Shown: positions 8,717 through 19,486, counted from the stretch's first letter. The stretch is DNA of 64,000 nucleotides from JBDSLU01 sp963844435 (GCA_963844435.1 CAWJOG010000004.1:248001-312000), one strand, 5' to 3'. Program-made: numbers and translations. Notes: a model not told the origin generated them from the sequence alone.

Positions 8717-10685
8717 GGCACGACCGACGCCTCGGGCTCGCCCGGCACCGAGTTGCCGAAGATCGACCCAGCGCTGTCGAGGATCGACGAGATCCTCATC
8801 TCGTTGCCCTCGTTCAGCTCCGTCCAGACGACGTTGGTCGGGGCCGAGTCGCCCCAGACGATGTGCTCGCCCCAGACGACGTGCTCGCCCCAGACGACGT
8901 GGGTGCCGTCGACGATGCCGAGCAGCGAATCACCCCACACGATGTGGTTCACCCACACCGCCGTGTCGCCCCACACGACGTGGTTCGGATCGACGGTCAT
9001 GTTGCCGATCCAGGCCGCGCTGTCGCCCCAGACCACGTGGTTCGCCCAGAGCGCCTGGTTGTAGAGGAGGCCGTCACCCCAGACGACGTGGTCGCCCCAC
9101 ACGACGTGGCTGGCCCACGCGATCGGCTGGCCCTCGATCGACGTCGTGTTCTCGATGTTCGAGGTCAGCCACATCTGGCCGACCGGCGTCCACGGGTTGA
9201 CCCGCCGGGCCACGCTCAGCGCGCCGAGCATGTTGAGGCGGCCGTTCCCCTGCGACAGCTTGTCGGCGCCGGCCAGCGGCAGCGCCGTCGCCTGCAGGAT
9301 GGCCTTGATCGCGTTCGGCGTGATCTTCTTATTGAAGGTCAGCTACTGCACGTCGAGCATCGACGCGACGACGCCCGAGACCACCGCGGTCGACATGCTC
9401 GTGCCCGACAGCCGGAGGTGCGTCATCGGCGATGACGACCCCCACGGCGGCGAGACGCGCTGCGACGCGAGCTGCTGATACAGCCTCGCGCTCGACGGGA
9501 CCGGCGCCACGAGACGATGGCCCGGCGCGATGATGTCGGGCTTGGCGTAGCCGTCGAACCAGGTCGGGCCGCGCGAGCTGTACGGCGCGACCGTGTCGTC
9601 GTGCGGCCACGCGGTGTTCTTGTGATCCACCGTGCCGACGGTGATCGCCGACGGCGCGTTGCCCGGCGACGAGATGCCGGCGTAGCCGATCTCGCCGCTG
9701 CCGGTCCTGGCCATTGTTGCCAGCCGAGACCACCACCACGATGCCAGCGCGGACCGCGGATTCGACCGCCAGGACCAGCGGGTCGTTCGCCGCCGGCTCG
9801 TAAATCAGGTGGCCGAGCGACAGGTTGATGATGTGGATGCCCAGGCTGGTGCGGTTCGCCACCGCGAACTCGACCGCCTTGATCACGTTGCTGGTCATAG
9901 CCGGCGCCGTGGCTGTCGAGCACGCGCAGCGAGATGATCTTCGCGCCCGGCGAGACACCCTGGTAATAGCCCTTCGAGTGCGAGCCCGACGACGCAATGA
10001 GGCCCGCGACGTGCGTGCCGTGGCCGTAGCCGTCGTACGGCGACACCTGCATGGCGTAGCCGTTGCGGAAGTCGTAGGCGGCCGTGATGCGGAGGTCGTC
10101 GCTCGGCGACACGCCGGAATCGATCACCGCGACGCCGACGTCCCAGGCGTCCCAGTTGGTGCTGCGGTAGCCCATCGCGCCGCGCATGACCGAGAACTGC
10201 GAAGCCGAATCACCGCAGGCCGTGCCCCAGCCGGTGACCCACGTCGAGCAGGGATCCGTCGACGACTGGTGCGCCTTCACCTTCGCGTCGACCGAGATGC
10301 CCTCGACGTCGGGGAGGTTCGCCAGCTGCTCGAGGTTCTGGTCGTTCACCTCCGCCAGCACGCCGCCGACCAGCTCCAACGCGAACGCGCCGTCTCCCTT
10401 GCCCCTCTCGATCAACCGGTTGAAGTCTTCCGAGCCCCGCAGGTCGACGCCCGAGCGGGTGCGGATGATGACGCGATGGCGCCCGCTCCCCTCGTTCGAC
10501 TCACCGTCGATGACTCGCTGCAGGCCCCGATCGAGCTTGTGGAACCAGGGGCCGCGCGGGGTGCGACGGTCACCGCGCCCCGGCTCCGCCGCCGCGACGT
10601 TCGCGGTGACGAACCGGCAAGCAACCAGACCATGGCCGTGGACAACTGGGGAGACCTCATGCCCACCCGGTAGAGCACGCGCCAT
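8713..10685 (-). CDS. subtilisin-like (S8) serine peptidase with HVVWGD repeat tail, reading frame disrupted
   Basis: A secreted-type protease with all three catalytic motifs: Asp in VAVIDSGV, His in YGHGTHVAGLIA and Ser in SGTSMSTAVVSG; the oxyanion Asn is in SAGNNG. A prodomain-like segment (ELVGGVLAEVNDQNLEQLA) precedes it. The frame is broken by single extra bases near 9894 and 9711, plus an in-frame TAG at 9343-9345 (DVQ-stop-LTFNKKITPN); translation beyond that stop still matches the end of the family domain. The C-terminal ~130 residues carry eight HVVWGD-like repeats. The N-terminus is unclear: ATG 10685 gives no signal peptide, but a one-base shift after the ATG at 10660 would give a plausible hydrophobic leader (LSTAMVWLLA). 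It is convergent with rsmB. Intact catalytic motifs argue for errors, the nonsense codon for decay. Confidence 0.75.
8848..9108 (-). repeat. eight-copy HVVWGD-type protein repeat
   Basis: Within 261 bp the minus strand encodes eight copies of H(V/I)VWG(D/E), several directly adjacent and others separated by 6-13 variable residues. The DNA appears on the plus strand as repeated runs of CCCCA(C/G)ACGA(C/T)GTG. The spacing suggests short beta-strand units appended to the protease domain. Confidence 0.9.
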
Positions 10686-11012
10686 GCCACCCCGGCCGTT
10701 GTCGCGATTCGTGCTCAAGTCGTTGCGGAATGGCGGCTTACGAACACCCAGTTGGCGCTGCACGAAGCTGCCCATGATCCAGGAACGAACAGGAGGCGCG
10801 GCTCGCGTCGGGGCTGCCCATCGGAAACGCCCCTGTTTCGGGCCGTTGCCGGCGATCCTCCCGAATTGAAACGCATGTCCCGGAGTGAGCCACCGATTAC
10901 GTCTTTGGAAAGGACGATCGCGGACGCAGGCGTTGCGAAGAGGTGCAGGCGCGTACCGGTCGGCACGCGCGCGGGCTTGAGGGATCGAGGCAATCGCCGG
11001 AGTCGCTGGCAG
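10686..11012. other. intergenic region, no gene seen
   Basis: 327 bp between the protease start and the end of the HD-GYP/GGDEF gene, both on the minus strand. It must hold the protease promoter. I see no convincing open frame, RNA gene or clear sigma-70 hexamer pair. I looked for a cyclic-di-GMP riboswitch because of the neighbour and did not find its conserved blocks. Confidence 0.5.
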
Positions 11013-13524
11013 CTACGCGACGTCGCGGCCAGGCATCGTCGCGGGCGCGACGGCGGTCCCGGGCACGCCGGGAATGGCGACCGACCGCGAGGAGGACAGC
11101 TCGCTGCGCGGCCGGCGATCGCGGCGGCCGGCCTTGTCCTGGTACATCCGGTGGTCGGCGCGGGCGAGCAGGCTCTGGTAGTCCTCGCCGTCGGTCGGGA
11201 AGGTGGCGCAGCCGGCGCTCAGGCGCAGCGGCACCCGGGCCACTCCGAGGTCGACGGGCCCGCAATCCGCGGCCAGCTGCAGCTCGCGGCGCTTGGCCTC
11301 GGCTTCGGCGGCGTCGCAGTCGCCGAGCACGATGACGAACTCGTCGCCGGCGTAGCGGGCGCAGACGTCGTACGGGCGCAGCGCGCCGGCGAGGAGCTGG
11401 GCCACGCTCTTGAGCGCGGCATCACCGGTCGGATGCCCGTACTGATCGTTGATGCCCTTGAACTCGTCGAGGTCGAACACGATCATCGACAACGGCCGAG
11501 TGCCGCGCCGCGCCCGCGCGATTTCGGTCGACGCGTGCATTTTGAGGAAGCGCGCGTTGGGCAGGCCGGTGACCAGGTCGGAGAGCGAATCCTCGCGCGT
11601 CCGCTCGAACAGCATGGAGTGGTAGATGACCGCCGCCGCCTGCTCGCCGACGCGCTCGAGGAAGCGCTGGTGCTCCGGCTTGAAGGCGTCGGCTTCGGCG
11701 TGGTACACCGCCAGCGCGCCGATGCACTCGTCGTTGAAGGCCAGCGGCGTGACCAGCGCGGCGCGCAGGCGCGACTCGCCCGCCACTTCGCCAACTACGA
11801 AGTCCAGACCGGCCTCGCCGTTGAGGAGCGCCTGGCGCTCACGCACCGCCCAGCCGACGTTGCCGGCGCCGAGCGGGAGCAGCAGCTCGCGCAGCATGGC
11901 CGCGTCGACGCCGCTCGCCTCGGCACAGCGGACCGAGTTGGCCCCCTCGATCTTGAGGAACAGCGCGCAGGCCGAGTACGGCACCAGCGCGCCGAGACGC
12001 GAGGCGACGAGCGTGAAGGTGTCGGCGACGCCGAGGCTGCGGCCCATCGACTGCGCGATCTCGTAGAGCACGTACAGCTCGCGGTGGGCGCGGGCGATGT
12101 CGTCGAAGACGTGGCGCGGCTCACCGGCCCGGGGCGGCGACAGCGTCCGGTGGGCCGAGCCCATCGCGGTCGCGCCGGTGCCGGGGCCCGAGGCGCGCGG
12201 CTCCGCTTCGGGCACGCCTTCCGCGATCAGTTCCGGCATCAGCGTGATGAAGGCGCCGACGACGCGCGGGTCGAGCGCGCGGCCGGCCTCGTCCTGGAGC
12301 GTGGCGAGCGCGACCGCTTCCGGCACGGCGCGGCGATACGGGCGATCGCACGTGAGGGCGTCGTAGTAGTCGACGACGCTGATGACCCGCGCGCCGAGCG
12401 GAATGTCCTCGCCAGCCAGGCCGTCGGGATAGCCGGAGCCGTCCCAGCGCTCGTGGTGCGAGCGGACCAGCGGGACGACCGGATACGGGAAGGGCACGTT
12501 CGAGATGATCTCGGCGCCGACGCGCGGATGCGCCTGGACGCGGACGAACTCCTCGGCGGTGAGCGGGCCCGGCTTGGAGAGGATGTACTCCGGCACGGCC
12601 AGCTTGCCGATGTCGTGCAGCAGCGCCGCGGTCTTGACGCCGCGCACCTCGCTCTCGCTCATGCCGAGCGCCTGGGCCAGACGCCCGGCAAGCCGCTCGA
12701 CGCGGCGCACGTGCTGCGTGAAGGCGTTGTCCTTGGCGTCGATGGCCGCGGCAAGGGCCTCGACCGTCGCCAGGTGCAGATCCGACACCTCGCGGACCTG
12801 CCGCTGCTCGTCGGCCAGGCGCTCGAAGTAGACGTGGTAGCTGCGATACGTCAGCAGCGCCGGCACCGCGACGGCGAGCAGCAGCACGATGGCGCTGACG
12901 TGGCCGAGCGCCGACACGAAGGCGGCAGCCGCCGCCGCGCCGACGACGTAGCCCGGCGCCGTCCACAGGAAGTCGGCGTGCCACACCGCCAGCGGCGAGG
13001 CGCCGCGACGCGACCAGGCCACGGCCAGGGCGATGAGCGACGTCGTGACGATGAAGTAGGCGCCGGCCGCGCCGGCGACGGCCAGCGCGTAGGCAAGCGG
13101 CATCGCGTCGAGCGCACCGCCGAGGCCCTGGTAGGCCGCGCCGGCGGCGGCCGTCGCGAGCACGACCGCGGCCATGCTGAAGAGCACCTGGTGCGGCGGA
13201 TTGCGGCGCCGGACCCGGAACGTCGTCTGGCTCCACGTGCTGAGCGCGGCGGCGACGCACGCGAGGTCCGGTCCGACGAGGAGCAGTGCCGCGAAGTCGA
13301 CGGCGTAGGAGAGGCTCATCGTCGAGCCACCGCCGGTCAGCGGCAGCCGCACCTTGAAGGTGGCGCTGATCGACGACACCAGCAGCAGGCCGAAGAACCA
13401 GGCCATCGTCGCGACCGACGCCGCCGGTGTCGTGCCGAATGCCAGACGGACGGCGGCCGCGGCCACCGTGCCGGCCGTCAGCCACCGCAACCGCGGGGGC
13501 AGCGCCGCCCAGGCCGCGCTGTCG

Positions 13525-13532
<8 letters not shown>
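11013..13532 (-). CDS. membrane HD-GYP / GAF / GGDEF cyclic-di-GMP signalling protein
   Basis: A hybrid of 839 residues. Residues ~15-235 hold about seven hydrophobic segments (MASE-like membrane sensor). The HD-GYP phosphodiesterase domain (~250-425) has HDIGK at ~306-310 and HHERWDGSGYP at ~359-369, so its metal site is complete. A GAF domain follows (~465-640). The GGDEF domain (~660-800) has the variant signature RYAGDEFVI instead of GGDEF; AGDEF forms can be active. It could therefore both make and degrade cyclic-di-GMP. The start overlaps the stop of the sigma-54 activator by 8 bp, so the two are translationally coupled and probably functionally linked. A 45-residue tail after GGDEF is of unknown role. 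Confidence 0.9.
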
Positions 13533-14847
<1,315 letters not shown>

Positions 14848-15035
14848 GGGCGCGGCGCGGGTGCCCGTCTCGACGGAGTCCAGCCGTCGGCGACGGACGA
14901 GTCGGACCGTGCTACCTAAATCGGGTCTGCTGTCTCAGAACTTGAGGTGGCCGCCAGAACGTGATCCACAGTGCAACATGAGACGTGTGCGCTCCGTGTG
15001 CGGTAGCTAACCTGTAATAGACTCTGCACTTAAGG

Positions 15036-15758
15036 ATGGCGCTGGGAACTCGCGTGTGGGGCGTCGGGCGGATGCTGGTACTCGCCGGCGCGCTCGTCGT
15101 GACCTTTTTCGTGTTCTTCGCGGCAGCGGCGCGCATCGCCATTCGCGCCCGCGATGTCGTGGTCCCCGAGCTCGGGGGACAGCCCGTCAACGGCGCCTCG
15201 CAGACGCTGGCGCCGCTCGGCCTCACGCTCCGCGTCGCCGAGGATCGGCGGCCCGATCCAAAGGTGCCGGAAGGGCGCATCGTTGCGCAGGAGCCGCGTC
15301 CCGGGAGCGTCACCCGCCGGCCGCGCGCGATCCGCGTCTGGCTGAGCGCCGGCGCCCGCGCTCCCGTGGTCCCCGATCTCATCGGCTCGTCGGAGCGCGC
15401 CGCGATGATCCGGCTGCAGGCCGACGGCCTGAACCTGACCCGGACCGTCGAGATCCGATCGGCTGACTATCCCGCCGACACCGTCATCGCCCAATGGCCG
15501 CCGGCGAAGGTGAAGGCCGCCGACGTCGTGCTGCTGGTCAACCGCAGCGAGCGCGGCGCCACCTACGTGATGCCCGACGTCATCGGCCTGGACGGGACCA
15601 AGGCCGCCGACCTGCTGCGCGGCTGGGGCTTCCGCGCCAGTGTCGTCGGCACCTACCCGTACCCCGGCATCGCCCCGGACATCGTGCTGCGGCAGAGCCC
15701 GCGCGCCGGCTTCCAGGTCGCGCCCGGCGACGCCATCTCCCTCGAGGTCAGCCGATGA
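15036..15758 (+). CDS. membrane-anchored triple-PASTA protein
   Basis: 240 residues: a short cytoplasmic start, one transmembrane segment (~13-33), then three PASTA repeats. These open with VVVPELGGQPVNGASQTL, APVVPDLIGSSERAAMIRL and YVMPDVIGLDGTKAADLL, and each ends in a QxPxxG(A)-like turn (AQEPRPGS, AQWPPAKV, RQSPRAGF). PASTA domains bind peptidoglycan fragments in kinases and penicillin-binding proteins. Here there is no kinase or transpeptidase attached, so it may be a cell-wall sensor or scaffold. The ATG at 15036 has AAGG immediately before it, too close for ideal use; an ATG at 15072 is an alternative. It overlaps rpe by four bases (ATGA). Confidence 0.85.
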   Translation: MALGTRVWGVGRMLVLAGALVVTFFVFFAAAARIAIRARDVVVPELGGQPVNGASQTLAPLGLTLRVAEDRRPDPKVPEGRIVAQEPRPGSVTRRPRAIRVWLSAGARAPVVPDLIGSSERAAMIRLQADGLNLTRTVEIRSADYPADTVIAQWPPAKVKAADVVLLVNRSERGATYVMPDVIGLDGTKAADLLRGWGFRASVVGTYPYPGIAPDIVLRQSPRAGFQVAPGDAISLEVSR

Positions 15759-16423
15759 ACCCGATTCACATCGCGCCGTCGATCATCGCCGCCGACCCGC
15801 TGGCGATGGGCGCGGCCGTCCGGACCATCGAAGCCGGCGGCGCCGATGCCCTGCACCTCGACGTGATGGACGGCCAGTTCGTGCCGAACCTGACGCTCGG
15901 CCCGGCCGTCGTGCAGGCGTTGAGCAAGGCCACGACGCTGCCCCTCGACGTGCACCTGATGGTGGACGCGCCGGAGCGGTATCTCGAGACGTTCGCCAAG
16001 GCCGGCGCCGCGGGGCTCACCGTGCACGTCGAAGCCACGCGGCACCTGCACCGCACGCTGCAGGCGATCCGCGCACTGAAGAAGACCGTCGGCGTCGCGC
16101 TCAACCCGGCCACGCCGGTGTCGGCCATCGAGGAGATCGTCGACGACGTCGACATGGTGCTCGTCATGTCGGTGAACCCGGGCTTCAGCTGGCAGACGTT
16201 CATCCCCCGCAGCGACGCGAAGATCCTCGCGGTGCGGGCGCTGCTCACCGCCCGCGGCAGCCGGGCCCGGCTGCAGGTCGACGGCGGCGTCGACGCCGGC
16301 AACATCGCCCGCCTGGTGGCGGCGGGCGCCGACACGTTCGTGTCCGGCGCGTCGGTGTTCGGGACGCCCGATCCCGCGGCGGCGGTGCGCGCGCTCCGGA
16401 CGGCGGCGGAGGCCCCTGCGTGA
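15755..16423 (+). CDS. rpe: ribulose-phosphate 3-epimerase
   Basis: Interconverts ribulose 5-phosphate and xylulose 5-phosphate in the pentose phosphate pathway. The 222-residue TIM barrel shows the family signatures: IAPSIIAADPLAMG at the start, LHLDVMDGQFVPN with the catalytic Asp, LPLDVHLMVDAPERYL, VNPGFSWQTFIP, and LQVDGGVDAGN with the second Asp and the phosphate-binding region. The start overlaps the PASTA stop (ATGA) and the end overlaps the thioesterase start (GTGA), giving a tight operon. Confidence 0.95.
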   Translation: MNPIHIAPSIIAADPLAMGAAVRTIEAGGADALHLDVMDGQFVPNLTLGPAVVQALSKATTLPLDVHLMVDAPERYLETFAKAGAAGLTVHVEATRHLHRTLQAIRALKKTVGVALNPATPVSAIEEIVDDVDMVLVMSVNPGFSWQTFIPRSDAKILAVRALLTARGSRARLQVDGGVDAGNIARLVAAGADTFVSGASVFGTPDPAAAVRALRTAAEAPA

Positions 16424-16866
16424 CCGGCCCCGAGAGTGGTCCGACCTCGCGATCGCCGGTCCGCGTCCGCTACGCCGAAACCGACCAGATGGGCGTCGTC
16501 TACTACGCCAATTACTTCGTCTGGTTCGAGATCGGCCGCACCGACCTGCTCCGGACGCTGGGCGGCACCTACCGCGAGCTCGAGGCGGAAGGCCTGACGC
16601 TGCCGGTGATCGACGCCTCCTGTCAGTACGCGGCCCCGTGCCTGTATGATGAAGAGCTGGTCGTCGTGACCCGGGGCCGGCTGCTGTCGCCCATCCGCGT
16701 GGCGTTCAGCTACGCGGTGGAACGCCCGGACGGGTCGGTCGCGGCGCGCGGGCGTACCGAGCACGCCGCCATCGGCCGCGACGGACGGCCGCGCCGGTTG
16801 CCGGCGTTCCTGCGCGAGGCCCTGTCGGTCGCGGACATGCCCGCCCCACCCGGGTCATCCAGTTGA
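16420..16866 (+). CDS. 4HBT-type acyl-CoA thioesterase (YbgC/FadM-like)
   Basis: A 148-residue hot-dog-fold thioesterase. The active-site block RYAETDQMGVVYYANYFVWFE near residues 16-36 matches the catalytic-Asp motif of the 4-hydroxybenzoyl-CoA thioesterase family, and IGRTDLLRTLG follows as expected. It likely hydrolyses acyl-CoA; the chain preference cannot be inferred. The GTG at 16420 overlaps the rpe stop by four bases. The epimerase gene begins 5 bp after its stop. Confidence 0.88.
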   Translation: MTGPESGPTSRSPVRVRYAETDQMGVVYYANYFVWFEIGRTDLLRTLGGTYRELEAEGLTLPVIDASCQYAAPCLYDEELVVVTRGRLLSPIRVAFSYAVERPDGSVAARGRTEHAAIGRDGRPRRLPAFLREALSVADMPAPPGSSS

Positions 16867-16871
16867 GATCC

Positions 16872-17840
16872 ATGCACGCACTCGTCACCGGCACCGCCGG
16901 GTTCATCGCCTCTCACGTCTCGAACCTGCTGCTCGATCACGGCGCCACGGTGCACGGCGTCGACGCGTTCACCGACTACTATCCGCGGCCGCTGAAGGAA
17001 GCCAACCTGGCCACCCTGACGGGCCGCCCGGGCTTCACCTTCACCGAGGCACGGCTCGAAGACGCCGACCTGGCCCCGCTGCTGGACGGCGTCACCCACG
17101 TGTTCCATTTCGCCGCCCAGGCCGGCGTCCGCCGCAGCTGGGGCCGCGATTTCCGCCACTACACGGTCAACAACGTCGAGGTCACCCAGCGCCTGCTCGA
17201 GGCCGTGGCCAGCCGGAACATCGCGCGCTTCCTCTACGCGTCGACGTCGTCGGTCTACGGCGACCTGGCGCCGATCCCGATGCGCGAGGACGTCCGGGTC
17301 CAGCCGGTGTCGCCCTATGGGGTGACCAAGCTCGCCGGCGAGCAGCTCTGCTTCCTCTACCACGTCAATTACGGCGTGCCGACGGTCGCCCTGCGGCTCT
17401 TCACGGTCTACGGCCCCCGGCAGCGGCCCGACATGGGCTTTCACCGGTTCCTGACCGCCGCCCATGAGGGCGGCTCGATCACCCTCTACGGCGACGGCGA
17501 GCAGACCCGGGACTTCACCTATGTCGGTGACGTGGCCGAGGCGGCGCGCCTGGGGGCCGTCCAGGGCGTCCCCGGCCGCGTCTATAACATCGGCGGCGGA
17601 TCCCGGGTGTCGGTCAACGAGGTCCTCCGGCTAGTCGAGGAGATCGTCGGCTGCCCCGTGTCCATCGACCGCCACGCCCCGCAACCCGGAGACATGCGCG
17701 ACACCTTCGCCGACACGTCGCTCGCCCGCACCGAGCTCGGCTTCGAGCCGAAGACGTCGCTGGCCGAGGGGCTCGCCGCCGAATACGCCTGGCTGAAGCC
17801 GCAGCTCGGGTCCCTACGCCCCGCCGATACCACCCGATGA
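16872..17840 (+). CDS. NAD-dependent sugar epimerase (UDP-glucuronate 4-epimerase-like)
   Basis: An extended short-chain dehydrogenase of 322 residues. The NAD-binding loop is GTAGFIASH (Ala replaces the last Gly of the usual GxxGFIGSH) at residues ~7-15. The catalytic set is STSSVYG with YGVTKLAGE (YxxxK) near 148-160. The pattern HFAAQAGVRRSWGRDFRHY and GPRQRPDMGFHRFL closely resembles UDP-glucuronate 4-epimerases. It probably supplies a sugar nucleotide for envelope polysaccharide, consistent with the NDP-sugar pyrophosphorylase and phosphomannomutase 2 kb away. The ATG at 16872 is preferred over a TTG at 16863. bamD overlaps its stop (ATGA). Confidence 0.9.
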   Translation: MHALVTGTAGFIASHVSNLLLDHGATVHGVDAFTDYYPRPLKEANLATLTGRPGFTFTEARLEDADLAPLLDGVTHVFHFAAQAGVRRSWGRDFRHYTVNNVEVTQRLLEAVASRNIARFLYASTSSVYGDLAPIPMREDVRVQPVSPYGVTKLAGEQLCFLYHVNYGVPTVALRLFTVYGPRQRPDMGFHRFLTAAHEGGSITLYGDGEQTRDFTYVGDVAEAARLGAVQGVPGRVYNIGGGSRVSVNEVLRLVEEIVGCPVSIDRHAPQPGDMRDTFADTSLARTELGFEPKTSLAEGLAAEYAWLKPQLGSLRPADTTR

Positions 17841-18799
17841 TGCTTGTGCTCCTGTCCGTCCTTCGCGCCGCCGCCCGGCCTCGTCTGCTGGCTGTCCCGG
17901 CGTTCGCCCTGCTGCTCCTTGCCGGCGCCTGCGCCGAGAAGGGCACCAAGATCCCTCCCGGCACCAGCAAGCCGGATCAGTTCCTCTTCGAGCGCGGCAA
18001 CAAGTCGCTGGAGGAGAAGAAGTGGTTCACGGCGCGTGAGTTCTTCCAGACACTGATCGACACCTACCCGCAGAGCCCGCACCGGGCCGACGCCAAGCTC
18101 GGGCTCGGCGATGCCTACCTGGGCGACGGCTCGCCGGCCTCGCAGGTCCTGGCGATCAACGAGTATCGGGAGTTCCTGTCGTTCTTCCCGACCAGCGCCC
18201 GCGCCGACTACGCCCAGTTCAAGCTGGCGATGTGCCACTTCTCGCAGATGGCCAAGGCCGGGCGCGACCAGACCGAGACGCTCGAGGCGCTCAAGGAGTT
18301 CGACGTCCTGTTCGAGAAATATCCGAACAGCCCGCTCCTGACGGAAGCGCGCGCGAAGCATCGCGAGGCGAAGGATCGGCACGGTCGCTCCGAGTACCTG
18401 GTCGGGCTCACCTACTACCGCCTCAAGTGGTATCCGGGCGTGGTCGCGCGGCTGCAGGCGCTGCTCAAGAGCGATCCGCAGTTCACCGACCGCGACGCCG
18501 TGTACTTCCACCTCGCCGACGCCCTGGTGGAGTTGAACCGCACGGCCGAGGCCGTGCCCCTGTTCGAGAAGATCCCGCAGGAATTCGAGAAAAGCGACTA
18601 CATCGAGAAGGCGAAGAAGCGGCTCGAAGAGGTCAAGAACGCCGCGGCGACGGCGTTAACGGCGCCGGTGAAACAGACGCCGTCGAAGCAGGCGTCGCCG
18701 AAGGAGGCGCCGCCGAAGGAGACGCCGCCGAAGGAGACGCCGCCGAAGGAGACGCCGCCGAAGCAGACGCCGCCGAAGCAGACGCCGCCGCAGTCGTAG
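17837..18799 (+). CDS. bamD: BamD-like outer-membrane assembly lipoprotein with PPK-rich tail
   Basis: Part of the BAM complex that inserts beta-barrel proteins into the outer membrane. The signal peptide ends in a lipobox (LLLAGAC, Cys ~32). Five TPR-like repeats follow (DQFLFERGNKSLEEKKWFTA and RADAKLGLGDAYLGDG begin the first two), typical of YfiO/BamD. The length, 320 residues, exceeds the usual ~240-250 because of a C-terminal low-complexity tail of seven five-residue units (PPKET/PPKQT-like). The tail-coding DNA is antisense to the 3' end of pgsA. The start overlaps the epimerase stop by four bases. Confidence 0.88.
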   Translation: MMLVLLSVLRAAARPRLLAVPAFALLLLAGACAEKGTKIPPGTSKPDQFLFERGNKSLEEKKWFTAREFFQTLIDTYPQSPHRADAKLGLGDAYLGDGSPASQVLAINEYREFLSFFPTSARADYAQFKLAMCHFSQMAKAGRDQTETLEALKEFDVLFEKYPNSPLLTEARAKHREAKDRHGRSEYLVGLTYYRLKWYPGVVARLQALLKSDPQFTDRDAVYFHLADALVELNRTAEAVPLFEKIPQEFEKSDYIEKAKKRLEEVKNAAATALTAPVKQTPSKQASPKEAPPKETPPKETPPKETPPKQTPPKQTPPQS

Positions 18800-19437
18800 C
18801 CGATCCGGTGAGCGGCATCGCGCGGTGGTCGGGGTCGGGCTCGTCGGCGGGATCGCTCGGCGGGACTGTGCGCCCCGAGACCACAGCGGCGAACGTCTGG
18901 TAGGTACTCGACCGCCGACCACAGCGCCAGGCCGAGGACCACCCACATCGCGCCAAGGCCGAGCAGGCGCAGCCAGCGGCCCGGCTCCCCCGCCAGATCG
19001 GACGCCAGCATCAACGCCAGGATGGCGACCACCTGGGCGACCATCTTGAGCTTGCCGAGGCCGGAGGCGGGCATCACCAGCCCGCGGGTGTGGGCCACGC
19101 CGCGCAGGCCCGTGACCGCCAGCTCGCGGCCGATCACGACGGCCACGATCCATGCCTGCACCATGTCGAGCTGTACCAGCGAGACGAACGCGGCGGTGGT
19201 CAGCAGCTTGTCGGCGATCGGATCGAGCAGCTGGCCGAGCACCGTGATCTGCTTGCGGCGCCGCGCCAGATAGCCGTCCAGCCAGTCGGTCAGCGAGGCG
19301 ACGCCGAAGATCAGCGCCGCCGCCATCCCCTTGGGCAGGCCCAGGACCAGGTGGCCCTGGAACGAGGTCAGCAGCACCACGACGAGCAGCGGGACCAGGA
19401 CGATGCGCGCCAGGGTGAGGGAGTTCGGCAGGTTCAT
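18598..19437 (-). CDS. pgsA: CDP-diacylglycerol-glycerol-3-phosphate 3-phosphatidyltransferase, 3' end uncertain
   Basis: Makes phosphatidylglycerol phosphate in the inner membrane. The N-terminus MNLPNSLTLARIVLVPLLVV and the CDP-alcohol phosphotransferase motif (DWLDGYLARRRKQITVLGQL, then LDPIADKL, i.e. DGx2ARx8Gx3Dx3D) are clear, with four to five membrane segments. The domain ends near SAVEY (~18905). As read, the frame runs on for ~100 residues antisense to the bamD repeats (GGVSF units), which is implausible. A one-base shift near 18900 would continue as YQTFAAVVSGRTVPPSDPAD and still overlap bamD, because none of the three frames has an early stop through the repeat. The true stop is therefore unresolved. 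It is convergent with bamD. Confidence 0.82.
   Translation of the reverse strand: MNLPNSLTLARIVLVPLLVVVLLTSFQGHLVLGLPKGMAAALIFGVASLTDWLDGYLARRRKQITVLGQLLDPIADKLLTTAAFVSLVQLDMVQAWIVAVVIGRELAVTGLRGVAHTRGLVMPASGLGKLKMVAQVVAILALMLASDLAGEPGRWLRLLGLGAMWVVLGLALWSAVEYLPDVRRCGLGAHSPAERSRRRARPRPPRDAAHRIGYDCGGVCFGGVCFGGVSFGGVSFGGVSFGGASFGDACFDGVCFTGAVNAVAAAFLTSSSRFFAFSM
18685..18789 (+). repeat. seven-unit 15-bp tandem repeat in the bamD tail
   Basis: Seven consecutive 15-bp units of the form GAAG(G/C)AGRCGCCGCC encode the PPKE/QT-type pentapeptides. Units 3-5 are identical, as are units 6 and 7, so the array may vary in length between strains. The reverse strand is open in all three frames here. Confidence 0.9.
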
Positions 19438-19486
19438 TGGCCGCCAGAAAGACGACGCGGGACGAGGGCGATTGTAGCCGATCGGG

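Noticed and set aside
8848..9108. Regularly repeated CCCCAGACGACGTG-like DNA that could suggest a CRISPR array
   Set aside because: The repeats encode HVVWGD in frame with the protease, are too short and have irregular spacers; no cas genes are nearby.
9709..9896. Programmed ribosomal frameshifting in the protease gene
   Set aside because: No slippery heptamer with a downstream structure is visible, and similar breaks occur in many unrelated genes, which points to sequence errors.
10861..11012. Possible cyclic-di-GMP riboswitch beside the HD-GYP/GGDEF gene
   Set aside because: Neither strand shows the conserved GEMM blocks in the right order; only short GC-rich hairpins are seen.
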